In this document: piece after piece, positions 9,001 to 14,898 of the stretch
Layout: each line of letters opens with the position of its first letter
Position numbering within the stretch: the stretch's first letter is position 1
IMG/VR virus record: IMGVR_UViG_3300021964_000699
Coordinates: 1-20,694 of that record
Length of the DNA stretch: 20,694 nt
Direction: 5' to 3' (one strand)
From: a virus
Notes under the pieces: generated by a model
Seen by the model: the letters and a program-made list of their open reading frames with translations, nothing else
Databases searched by the model: none
Told to the model about the DNA's origin: nothing
Made by a program: the position numbers and the translations under genes

Positions 9001-10853
9001 CCAAATACATCAAACAACGGTTGCTGATTAACTTTTGTCTTTTCTTGAGACACTTTCCAGCTCGAAGTTGCTCCGTCATAATAATAACTTTTGCCTGCGT
9101 TCTTTTGTCCCTGAGTAACAAGTACTGTTTCTAAATCTTGTGGAGTCGTATCTTCTGATTCAACTAGATTTATTTGTCGACGATTACCGATTGTAATAAA
9201 TTTAACTACATAAATTTTACCGTTAACTAATTTATCTGTATCTGCAGAAAATAGAATACGCATATTATCTGCTAGATCTATTCCGTCTACATTATACCCT
9301 ATTTGACCTTCTATTGTAGAAAATACATCAGTAGTTACATTATCAATTAAGTCAACATCTGTTTTTGCAAAACTACCAAACTGGAATAACTTGATACCTG
9401 CTTCAAATTCAATAATAGGTCGTTTAGCTCTCGATTCTTCATTAATTGGGGTTTCATTATTATTATACTCAAAACTTTTTGTAATAATAGATTTATGGAA
9501 CCATTTATTGTATCTAGTCCATGCATTTCTATCTAAACTAGCACGATTAACTACAATATAATCCTTATCTACTGTATAACTCTTAGCATTACTAAATGGC
9601 AATGTATCGAAGTTATCTGTATCAAATGGTATAAACTGATTTGACGAATATGCCGAAGGAATAATTAAGTCCTTGTTATTAACAAGTCTAATTTTGTCCC
9701 CAACACCTTCTACATACCATTCGTCATTTGCATATGTTTCCGGAATTACTTGTCCTCGGAATCTTACTTTAAATCCATTTGACAACTCAACACCATTGGC
9801 ACTAGTATAAGTTTTCTTTCCTAATATATCAGTAGATACATCTAGAAATGTATTTTCTTCAATATCTGAAACTTTAATATATCCACTAGTATCTATATCG
9901 TTCTTACTAATGTAGTACAAACGGTCAGGTGCATTTTCTGGAATACTAAATTCAATAGTCCCGTTTTCTAAATAAACAGTAGAAACTTCTTCACCTTCTT
10001 CTCCAAACTTCCTAATCCCATCTGGATAAATTGTACTTACATTTTCATCTTCGTCAAATGTTACACTACCTCCACTCGGTAATACAATAAAGTCACCTAG
10101 ATCGTAATTTGCATCTTCTTCATCATACAATGCGCCATCGTACAATCCATTAGATCGTATCCCTTCTGAACCTGCAACTAGAATAGCTGCACCAGGAGTA
10201 AATGTCCTACTGATTGCAAATGCAATAGGATGTCCAGGTGTATCTACTTCAAATCTATATGTCTGCCCTCTAAATAATTGCAAGGATGGATTTTTTGTAA
10301 ATCCATCATTGAAAACATAAGAAGTATTATCGTCGTCCTCAGCTAAAGTTACAGTATAAGTGCTTACTACTTCTTTTGACTGGCCACGTATGTCAATAGT
10401 TTGCGGACCATTAGGTAACCAATAATATTCACGAAAATTTACAAATTTATCCCAATCAATATTTGGGTTCCACGCATATGTTTCTTGACTATTTAATCGA
10501 CTATGATTAGTTGTGTTTGCGCCAAAAACACTTAATTGGCCAATATAATCATTATAATCTTTGTAAAAATCAATATTGTTAAACTCGTCTTTAATCACAA
10601 TACTAGGCTCTAATTGGTAATTTTCTCGTTGAGCCGATACATCGCCAATATAGTTGTCTGAAGTTTTGTATGCTTTTGCTGTTTTTCTACCAAAATATCC
10701 TTGTATTTTTTCTGCTTCGCCTGGTTGAATAAGCTGGTCTAAAGTAGCTTGTAAGAATTTTCTATTTGCATTTGTTCTATAGAACTGCGGTAGGAAATCG
10801 CTACCAGTAACCTTTTTATTTTGGTTGTTTTCGCTGTCATCATTATAAGCCAT
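1..10853 (-). CDS. Giant baseplate or fibre-like virion protein, 3' end beyond the window
   Basis: The frame opens at ATG 10853, overlapping the gp6 stop by one base, and has no stop through codon 3617 at the left edge. The first 30 residues include MAYNDDSENNQNKK and GSDFLPQFYRTNANRKFLQA. Residues about 150-260 hold a cupredoxin-like strand set (NPSLQLFRGQTYRFEVDT, then PGHPIAFA). Around 1150-1400 are segments that look conserved in giant proteins of marine T4-like phages (GHDGSYI...DYRDNLILELEKRIFNNIK; FGDWAPVENAWRR at 1365). Seven FG-GAP-like repeats begin at residues 2248, 2307, 2968, 3149, 3204, 3261 and 3336. Five CBM5/12-like modules lie at 1578-1613, 1835-1875, 2338-2380, 3026-3066 and 3078-3116. 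No signal peptide or membrane segment was seen. It occupies the place of T4 gp7 (1032 residues) but is at least 3.5 times longer, and I see no clear gp7 similarity. A wedge protein, an adhesion protein or a fusion of both roles are all possible. Confidence 0.85.
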   Translation of the reverse strand, partial: MAYNDDSENNQNKKVTGSDFLPQFYRTNANRKFLQATLDQLIQPGEAEKIQGYFGRKTAKAYKTSDNYIGDVSAQRENYQLEPSIVIKDEFNNIDFYKDYNDYIGQLSVFGANTTNHSRLNSQETYAWNPNIDWDKFVNFREYYWLPNGPQTIDIRGQSKEVVSTYTVTLAEDDDNTSYVFNDGFTKNPSLQLFRGQTYRFEVDTPGHPIAFAISRTFTPGAAILVAGSEGIRSNGLYDGALYDEEDANYDLGDFIVLPSGGSVTFDEDENVSTIYPDGIRKFGEEGEEVSTVYLENGTIEFSIPENAPDRLYYISKNDIDTSGYIKVSDIEENTFLDVSTDILGKKTYTSANGVELSNGFKVRFRGQVIPETYANDEWYVEGVGDKIRLVNNKDLIIPSAYSSNQFIPFDTDNFDTLPFSNAKSYTVDKDYIVVNRASLDRNAWTRYNKWFHKSIITKSFEYNNNETPINEESRAKRPIIEFEAGIKLFQFGSFAKTDVDLIDNVTTDVFSTIEGQIGYNVDGIDLADNMRILFSADTDKLVNGKIYVVKFITIGNRRQINLVESEDTTPQDLETVLVTQGQKNAGKSYYYDGATSSWKVSQEKTKVNQQPLFDVFGVDKISFGDTNTYDASTFIGTKLFSYKAGTSNNDSELGFPLTYRNINNSGDIVFEFNLLTDIFEYESGTELYRKSINPGFMKKYKDLTTFEWINGFSNKPTKSVQKVIREYAVEESNLNTFEVDTYLDAGTLTDITINVFVNSFLVNNYTIERTNKKLFITFAEDLNEGDFVVIKSKTSQANKNENGYYEFPNNLERNPKNEDFTEFTLGEVIDHVDTMVEDLRNFSGSYPGTSNLRDLGDIDKFGKRFVKHSGPINLSAYHVTNKEYNIVNALKFSRREYSRFKRNFIETAVNLGIDTETKQHVDLVLTELNKDKQKTESFYFSDMVGYEAATITTHEVLDTRSRFYSLSEDFDLDNLSNKSVNVYLNGVQLSYSIDYNFSTDGFVNIFADNLVVGDTITIYEYPSTDGTFIPPTPTKLGLYPKFLPELIYDDTYRPAAGESPTDEVAYKIYAQSEKGYKFEGKIGWFYPLYTDKVSAESADLANGGTGTAHKHMFNGSNIILYMPNTGGTHAGIDTTLFDAYPQGQSFVRGHDGSYIRCYSDYRDNLILELEKRIFNNIKIEYDSSIIDVTKFKGGEFRNNEFTREEIDNSLLPSFADWLSILDNDYTDNYFYLRQDEFTFNYSTMKSFNGNTLPGFWRGIYQNIFDTDRPHTAPWEMLGFTIKPTWWNTVYGPAPYTGDNLLLWEDLEEGKIAEPGKIRYNNNYARPGLSKCIPVDGKGLLKSPLRTNIVDNFLLRSTTNNFSFGDWAPVENAWRRSSEYPFSILESMVLNKPAETIGLGFDVSRIQKNFANQYIYNNTSKVIQLEKILLPNTTQSDQRVMTSGLVNYISNLISSNVLKVYDDYQLQLKSIQNQLGVKLAGFTDKDKVNVILDSRSIVEDQSENGIFIPQENYNVFLNTSSPTDLITYSGLIIEKLATGFIIRGYSQDNPYFEYYAPKSGSKRVVITVGGITETANEWRERTPYLKGQLIENAGKYYRVKESFTSTQNFEIDNLAVLKQAPITGGKSAEFDKNFSKQNVLRIPYGHKFSNSQEVITFMLGYAERLKDLGFDFVFTENGSQIDNWQDSAKEFLFWTTQGWTSGTVITLSPSANRLYFDRDYHVVDDLTDPFYNYSIYDENKQPLDLKFNSILRDQNSFGIQVVDSDHGLYHVALPIVQKEHVVLFDNKTIFNDIIYQPSTGYRQDRLKINAYRTSDWQGGFNVPGFVFDDASYKVWEEYKDYNIGDLVKHRQYYYTAVQNIPGSNIFNESSWYRLSKEPEKKLLTNFDYKINQFMDFYDLDSAGFDESQQELAQHLVGYQKRRYLANIINDDISQFKFYNGYIQDKGTINSVTKLFDSLSSNEEDKVQLFEEWAIQVGQYGATDNEVQIEYKLSDSKLEEAPQIFEITNSNPTKIDKIYRLLPNDVHDKPQDYIHTSPFPVTTVQEFLKTGGYVNEDNVTFIAYDKSELAGTDINLIELGSYIWLIETGKDDWTVYQIIDTDLKAISSETSTGEFTNQGDQLTEITLNKWTKNNLQEGEIIGILDAEEYGVESLYNIEKTNLNKILIAAGSEVSTFDAQSFAVVKLREVRINNISEINAIIQDKQYDDQRFWVNNYENGSWNVLENNTVFSERQTIQNTTDITSTNQEFGENIAVSKNNRTMVVAAPNDENGKIFVYLRSSENSNFVISQEIEYPSDTNLLDISNSRFGDSVDISPDGEYIVVGIPNASDVKTKLLGNFSPTIEYQKNDIVKYRDNFWQALRTISPEAGSQGFSTFDNYQNLISNTDTDSTDTVLLVSGNPGLENSIADHILVRAPADMYLGTKSRNFTAGQEAAGDIISLYWNKSSYANETLEEVLPFNNTITQITPSWISSTHEIIYKVDSILEIETFISLPQVGDFVTTVTGRAEVVYVASKLDSAVIYVSNTNGIFDVTGELYNDEDNFIGLYTSENTYTTSASIGGYWLIKTYNTDDKPLSSFTTELSNSDGFTYTVGSTFYDVGRGLVYADVKLSESARDINDYYNIQDTVSSIGTFVLDKNRASYITQLSYRGDPSGQDGQDGTERSCQSNLFVVRVGKTFSDGLTIGDSYNFQLYDLENKPIDYDNVFIDDEDINKQLTISDMWDGYIDFEFNRFDSSGFAFEPQPRLYHDVSGVLQTRPQGDVIVDVQTASDGSGGLAASALAPTSAAEVVYLQRDFNRVRVYVKVLDEYNGVTFSGRFNELNNIGKYELKRLANETIRIAGDVDRVFGEVTDSENSITLGTNQVGKLLVFENSVSFTNGLLSWEDTPALIDEEYYFFNENVESGISIPSNPPYSLNKDYRQIYNLSAVSTGNAGPDNSGAIAIYRRRPDNTYLLQKTLTSFQNAEDRKFGRKVRLIQTDNSYTLLVGTSGVDADSETLNTGRRENPGQIEIFRHGTDDLENLSGPFQIREYNVGEITIYKDEYYQAIRAVKSGVLPTDPIYWVNISWKYGKDSDYQGEWDNTYSYAENNIVLKDNVLYRALTNIAEDAAFTTTDWKTLDSKIDYLGYLPNLTGQHLYDEDVFDPANISDFSQAFDISDDGQILVVKALLVAADSYTEQRIAIYRQNDNKFQLTQVINAPNEDTKWGENVSLNTAGTHFAVSASTNDEFGINKGVVYIYKAVSGQFVLDQTLQSPQNEIAEQFGHSLDFGSSNLIISSLNGDQIIPTTFDKQETYFDGKFTTFRNVILDKGVIYVYENIQDTLIYSENIIYPQIQQTFGENLYSIQNHIYVGMPEQSNIDSRGTVVDFRKNIDSKSWTTLEKQVLPVDLNKISGITLYNKRTNEFISRLDYIDPLQGKIAGPAEQEIDYKVGFDPAVYNTGLENDFLIDPKRYWGKEHVGEVWWATNTARLAYPYFGTENIQKRNWNKLLNGSSIDIFEWVESPYIPSVYDEFADTDKGLELGISGTSIYGNTRYSTQLVYDKISQNFSAKYYFWVQNKVTIPKNYKPKRRLNCNDIENLITDPRSQGYKFVSLISENKFILNNCNDLIQNDDIVIQFR
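744..4166 (-). other. Split FG-GAP-like beta-propeller region of the giant protein
   Basis: Within residues about 2230-3370 seven repeats follow the FG-GAP pattern (Phe-Gly-x-Ser/Asn-hydrophobic, polar turn, then a Val-rich strand and Gly-x-hydrophobic-x-hydrophobic-Tyr/Phe). Examples are FGENIAVSKNNRTMVVAAPN with GKIFVYLR (2248), FGDSVDISPDGEYIVVGIPN (2307), WGENVSLNTAGTHFAVSAS with GVVYIYK (3204), FGHSLDFGSSNLIISS (3261) and FGENLYSIQNHIYVGMP (3336). Seven is the usual blade number for such propellers. About 640 residues separate repeat 2 from repeat 3. Most copies lack the full Asp-rich calcium loop of integrin repeats, so they are closer to the bacterial and phage type. That all seven form one propeller is inference. 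Confidence 0.65.
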
Positions 10854-13800
10854 TAGTAACTATATCCTCCGCTACCACTCGATCCGCTTGACCCGCTTGA
10901 TCCGCTTGAAGAACTATTCGTCGAAGTTTCTGTAGTATAAGTAGAACCTGTACTTGCACTACTTTGTATTGCTGTATAGTTCGTATTATCACTTGATTGT
11001 ATAACCGTTCCTGAAGTTTGTAAAGAAGCTGCTGTAATTTCATCAATAATTTCAATATCATTAACAGTTGCTCCGCTTATTAGTATTTCATTTGGTTCAG
11101 ATTTAATTTGAAATAAGCTACCAAATGACTGTGTTTCCTGTTTCGGAATCATTAAGAAACTTACTAGCTTAGGACTCAGTTGAGAAAGGATATATGCACT
11201 TAGTTCTTGGAAGTAGAAAGTTTCTCCAAAGTCCCAATTTTCTAATGCAAAAAATCTATCAATTGCACTGATAATGTCTGCTTTCAGTTCATTATTATTA
11301 GTAACTAAATTATTATTTTTAACTATTTTAAAGATTACTTGCAAATTTTCTTTTGCCTTTTCACCAAACAGAATTTTATAAGTTGTAGGATGATAAATTA
11401 CTTCATCGCTAATTGACTTAATTGCATTTATTTTAGGTCCAAATTGTCTGTATAATTCGTCATTGCTCGGCGGCAAAGGCTTTATACTATCATTATCTGT
11501 TTTAAGCCAATTTCTTAGTTGACTATCATATGATTTTGTTAGTAAGAATGTATCTATTATATTACTTACTGCTGGATCAATTCGATAATTGCTATCTGCA
11601 ACATGTGCGTAGTGGAATTTAAGATTTCGTCTACCTTCGTATACAAGATAATCAATTATCAAAGATGTGTTATTAGCCGCTTTGTTTAATTTTTTAAATA
11701 CTTTTTCTTCAAGTAGATAGAAAATTTGTCCTTCTAGTCTAGAACTGTAAGGTGAAATTGCTGCTTCATTTTCTACAATTAATATAGTGTCATCTAAATT
11801 AGCAAAGTATCTATAGTTTTCTACGCCGTCGGATGTAAAATATCTTTCTTGAAAAATTAACTTATCTTCATTTTCTACATCAGAATTATTAAAGTCTACC
11901 AAATTGTCAAATAACTCTGGATCGTCAACAACCCCATCATCGTCACTGTCTAAATAAGTAATAACAATTTTTTTAGTATCAACGTATCCTTCTTTGTCTC
12001 TATACGCATCTTGTATGGTCCACTGAAAATCTCTTGTATAAGATTCTGTACTGCCTTGTACATTATTAATATTCAAAATATTGATTTGGTCTCTATATGT
12101 TTTTCCTGTTTTTACATCATAAACTTTATCACTGCTATCAAAGAAAAACTTTATTTCAGTATCGCTTTCAAATATAAATCTTAAATTTTGATAAAATACT
12201 TCATAAGAGCTACCGTCTGTTTTAAACCTCAGTAACCAACTTGCATCAAGATTTTGTGCGCTGCTATCTCCAGTTTTGCCTACAGAAAACTCATTTAGTG
12301 TATTAATATTTTCAGCTAGTACTAACTTCCATTCTCTTTCATTAATATCATACCTTAAAGCATAATCATTAAGATTGAATGTTTGATCAATTATTTGAGA
12401 CTTTACGTCATCATTCAACGATCTGCTAAATTTAGGTATAATTTCTTGTAATACAGCATTAGTTGGAATATCGTCGTTTAATGTTATTGCACCAAACCCA
12501 TTATCATCAACATTTGTTCCGTCGCCTGTTACAGATATAACTTTACTCCAGATATAATCTTTACTATTTTTTTCAAGAGCGCCGGTTTCGGGTATTTCTA
12601 CTAATTGGTTCTTACGATTAAAGTAATACCCTTTCGGTGCAATAAATTTAATTAATGATCCCGCTTCAATAAACTTTAGAGAATTTGCTGTAAACACACC
12701 AACTTGTATAATTGTATCGTCGACATCATTTATATTACCTGTATAATAATTTGTAGCTTGTGTAGCAGACTTCCAAGAAACATTAAGATCACTAATAATA
12801 GTTCTAGGAAATTTATCTAAGTAAAAGTTTCTTAAATATATGCTAGAAGTTATCTTTTCAATAGAATTGTTTATAATTCCTTCAATATCACTTTGTGTAT
12901 TAAAGCTGAATTTAGTTTTTTCAACAAATTCTTCTTTATAGATTATCCCGTCTGTACTAAAAAGATCAGTATTACTATACTTTCCACTTGAATCTTTTAA
13001 ATCAAAATTTCTACTAATTCCTGCACTTATTCTGTTAGTGCTTTTTGTTTTAATAATATCTTGACTAATTGCAAATGGACCAATATTATAATCTTCTCCA
13101 GTAATCAATCTATTTTGTGTATAGTATGTTGCAGGAGCATTTGTTCTAATTTCGTCGTTAGTTTCTGTCGGCGATGAATTAGCAACAGTGTACTTTAGCT
13201 CGAGTCCAAATGTAAGAGTTTCTAAATTTCCGCCTCGTCCTTGATATGGTATTTCTACGTTAACAGTTCCAATAGAACTAGGTGTAATTACCATATTTCT
13301 ATTAGCACTAGTTCTATAATATATTTTGAAATTTCCGTTTGGTAGATTACCAAAAACACCATCACTAAATATTAAACTAATTCTGTCACCTACTCTAGTG
13401 TTTACAGCAAATACTTCTGTTATTCCTTGAAATAAGTTATTGTAAATAATGTTGTTACCTTCAACACTGTCTATCTTTGTCCAAGGAGTTGTTTCGACTC
13501 CAGCAGTATCTACACCGTATAGCCAAACATCCGAATCATTAATGTCAGTTGAGTCGATTGCTACTGCTTGATTAGGTGTAGGATTAGAAACTGTAAATGA
13601 TCCGTCTTCTAACTTGCCCTGACGGAAGTGCATAAAGAATCCAGTATTAATACTAGCTGCTCCTTGGCCATCATCTCTAAACAAAAATGCAGGGCTATTG
13701 CCAGGTAGCGGTGCTTCTTCTACTAAATCCTGATTCTGTATGTCTACACTAGTAACTTCAAATCGTGTAGTAGACCCTTCAATACGCTTTGTGAACGGGT

Positions 13801-14395
13801 AAATTGCTTGTGCTGTATTCGTAGAATTAACTTTATATTTTTGTGTTATAATATCATTTAGAGTAGCTGTTTTAAGAGGATTTCCAATAGAATTTTGTAC
13901 AGGAAGTGCTGCATTTAAAATTTTGATAAATTGTTCAAAGTAATTTCTATTAGTTTGATCATTCCATTTAATGGTAGAATTAGCTAAATTTAAGCCATTA
14001 CTGTCAAAAATAGATTCAGTAGTTTTTACTGTAGAAATTTTCAATAAACCGTTTGCACACTGATTTCTTCTTGGATTATATGCAAGCATACGAGCAAGAC
14101 GGAGAACACTTTCTCTACGTTCTGCTGTCTCTAGAAAGTTTTCTCTAGCATTAAGATCAATTCTAAATGATAAGTTTTGTCCAAGAAACGCAATCATATC
14201 TATTAATGCAAGATATTCCGAACTTTCAATATAATCATTGAAATCTTCTGGATAATTTTGACGCAAATATTGAATCATTGTGCGTCTTAAATTATCAAAA
14301 TCATAACTTTGGAAATCAGCATTTCTAAATGTCTGATAAATGCGTTTCCAATCTTCAGCAACTAGTAATCTAGACTGTCTATCTGTTGACGACAT
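10853..14395 (-). CDS. gp6: Baseplate wedge protein gp6, enlarged form
   Basis: 1180 residues; gp6 dimers form the inner ring of the baseplate wedges and bind gp25. The N-terminus (1-110) has the helical gp6 pattern (YDFDNLRRTMIQYLRQNYPE; SEYLALIDMIAFLGQNLSFR; NARENFLETAERRESVLRLA). Residues 335-370 have the baseplate-J/gp6 motif (RISLIFSDGVFGNLPNGNFK), and 419-436 the gp6-type APATYYTQNRLITGEDY. The C-terminal wedge domain is FGETFYFQELSAYILSQLSP followed by FGSLFQIKSEPNEILISGAT. T4 gp6 is about 660 residues, so some 500 are extra, mostly between 450 and 1000. That region holds a perfect EF-hand-type loop, DSDDDGVVDDPE (816-827). The protein ends in a Ser/Gly tail and GGYSY. The ATG at 14395 has AAGGAA upstream; the stop overlaps the next start by one base (TAATG). 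Confidence 0.9.
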   Translation of the reverse strand: MSSTDRQSRLLVAEDWKRIYQTFRNADFQSYDFDNLRRTMIQYLRQNYPEDFNDYIESSEYLALIDMIAFLGQNLSFRIDLNARENFLETAERRESVLRLARMLAYNPRRNQCANGLLKISTVKTTESIFDSNGLNLANSTIKWNDQTNRNYFEQFIKILNAALPVQNSIGNPLKTATLNDIITQKYKVNSTNTAQAIYPFTKRIEGSTTRFEVTSVDIQNQDLVEEAPLPGNSPAFLFRDDGQGAASINTGFFMHFRQGKLEDGSFTVSNPTPNQAVAIDSTDINDSDVWLYGVDTAGVETTPWTKIDSVEGNNIIYNNLFQGITEVFAVNTRVGDRISLIFSDGVFGNLPNGNFKIYYRTSANRNMVITPSSIGTVNVEIPYQGRGGNLETLTFGLELKYTVANSSPTETNDEIRTNAPATYYTQNRLITGEDYNIGPFAISQDIIKTKSTNRISAGISRNFDLKDSSGKYSNTDLFSTDGIIYKEEFVEKTKFSFNTQSDIEGIINNSIEKITSSIYLRNFYLDKFPRTIISDLNVSWKSATQATNYYTGNINDVDDTIIQVGVFTANSLKFIEAGSLIKFIAPKGYYFNRKNQLVEIPETGALEKNSKDYIWSKVISVTGDGTNVDDNGFGAITLNDDIPTNAVLQEIIPKFSRSLNDDVKSQIIDQTFNLNDYALRYDINEREWKLVLAENINTLNEFSVGKTGDSSAQNLDASWLLRFKTDGSSYEVFYQNLRFIFESDTEIKFFFDSSDKVYDVKTGKTYRDQINILNINNVQGSTESYTRDFQWTIQDAYRDKEGYVDTKKIVITYLDSDDDGVVDDPELFDNLVDFNNSDVENEDKLIFQERYFTSDGVENYRYFANLDDTILIVENEAAISPYSSRLEGQIFYLLEEKVFKKLNKAANNTSLIIDYLVYEGRRNLKFHYAHVADSNYRIDPAVSNIIDTFLLTKSYDSQLRNWLKTDNDSIKPLPPSNDELYRQFGPKINAIKSISDEVIYHPTTYKILFGEKAKENLQVIFKIVKNNNLVTNNNELKADIISAIDRFFALENWDFGETFYFQELSAYILSQLSPKLVSFLMIPKQETQSFGSLFQIKSEPNEILISGATVNDIEIIDEITAASLQTSGTVIQSSDNTNYTAIQSSASTGSTYTTETSTNSSSSGSSGSSGSSGSGGYSY
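10865..10870 (-). promoter_or_regulatory. Strong ribosome binding site for the giant protein, inside gp6
   Basis: GGAGGA on the minus strand lies 11 bases before the ATG at 10853 and is made of the two glycine codons of the terminal GGYSY of gp6. With the TAATG stop-start overlap this points to coupled translation of gp6 and the giant protein, in fixed proportion. Confidence 0.7.
10881..10907 (-). repeat. Three tandem 9-base repeats encoding the gp6 Ser/Gly tail
   Basis: On the plus strand GATCCGCTT, GACCCGCTT and GATCCGCTT follow each other directly, encoding repeated Ser-Ser-Gly units near the gp6 C-terminus. The 9-base period keeps the frame, so gain or loss of a unit would only change tail length. 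Confidence 0.85.
11915..11950 (-). other. EF-hand-like calcium-binding loop encoded within gp6
   Basis: The codons for residues 816-827 of gp6 give DSDDDGVVDDPE: Asp at loop positions 1, 3, 5 and 9, Gly at 6 and Glu at 12, the full canonical set of calcium ligands (also the pattern of thrombospondin type 3 and dockerin loops). It lies in the segment not shared with T4 gp6. Calcium binding is inference. Confidence 0.6.
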
Positions 14396-14417
14396 GGCGG
14401 TTCCTTCTATACTTAGA

Positions 14418-14425
14418 TATTTATC
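14418..14425 (-). promoter_or_regulatory. Candidate T4-type late promoter (GATAAATA) before gp6
   Basis: The minus strand reads GATAAATA in the 49-base gap between gp25 and gp6, the longest gap in the window. It matches 7 of 8 bases of the T4 late -10 box TATAAATA, recognised by gp55 with the sliding clamp; a similar NATAAATA motif has been proposed for marine T4-like phages. It lies 22 bases from the gp6 ATG, leaving room for a short leader carrying AAGGAA. No -35 element is expected for this class. AT-rich DNA can give such a match by chance. Confidence 0.5.
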
Positions 14426-14444
14426 TGATTTGTAAACCGAGTAT

Positions 14445-14882
14445 TTAATTTATGCCGACGTTTTGGTCAAAAGTAAATCGCAACGTATCTGCAATATTAT
14501 AGTTAAGAAATGTAACAGTTGCTTCTAAATTTATACCATGTTCAAACGTATCAACTATTACATCACTTGCTTGTAATCTAGGGTCATAATTTATAATATC
14601 TGTTACATTGTTTATAATAGCATCCCTAACTTCTTGTGTAAATGGTTCGTAAAGTAGATCCCAAATAACACATCCAAATTCTGGATCACTTAATTTTTCT
14701 CCTTGGCGAATATGAAAATGATTTATTAGATCTTGTTTTACAAGCTCAAAATCGTAAAGTGTCCAATCATTACTATTTGAATATACCGAAGAAAATCCTC
14801 TGTATGCTTTACCGGAAGATGCAGACGAAGGCACTGCTGGAACCGTTACTCTCTTATATAAATTTTTTTCTAAATTGCTCAT
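14445..14882 (-). CDS. gp25: Baseplate wedge protein gp25
   Basis: Member of the GPW/gp25 family, the small wedge component that sits beside gp6 and starts sheath assembly in T4-like tails (TssE in type VI secretion is a relative). With the start chosen here it is 145 residues, near T4 gp25 (132). The family core is plain: an N-terminal sheath-like strand segment (RGFSSVYSNSNDWTLYDFEL), then HFHIRQGEKLSDPEFGCVIW with the glycine-proline-Phe-Gly turn, then LLYEPFTQEVRDAIINNVTD and a C-terminal strand pair ending at TFDQNVGIN. An in-frame ATG at 14924 would add 14 residues (MTALRLRFHKVKYN) overlapping gp5 by 29 bases; the ATG at 14882 is preferred because a TAAGG site precedes it and MSNLEKNLYKRV is a natural beginning. 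The gap to gp5 is then 13 bases, and to gp6 49 bases. Confidence 0.93.
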   Translation of the reverse strand: MSNLEKNLYKRVTVPAVPSSASSGKAYRGFSSVYSNSNDWTLYDFELVKQDLINHFHIRQGEKLSDPEFGCVIWDLLYEPFTQEVRDAIINNVTDIINYDPRLQASDVIVDTFEHGINLEATVTFLNYNIADTLRFTFDQNVGIN

Positions 14883-14893
14883 ATTGTATTTAA

Positions 14894-14898
14894 CCTTA
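14894..14898 (-). promoter_or_regulatory. Ribosome binding site that decides the gp25 start
   Basis: On the minus strand the gp5 stop and the next two bases read TAAGG, 11 bases before the ATG at 14882. The gp5 stop codon therefore forms part of the gp25 ribosome site, which suggests translational coupling and favours 14882 over the upstream ATG at 14924. Confidence 0.55.

Noticed and set aside
10843-11061. A 72-codon minus-strand frame overlapping the end of gp6
   Set aside because: It is out of frame inside gp6 and consists mainly of Leu, Gln and Val produced by reading the Ser/Gly repeat region in another frame.
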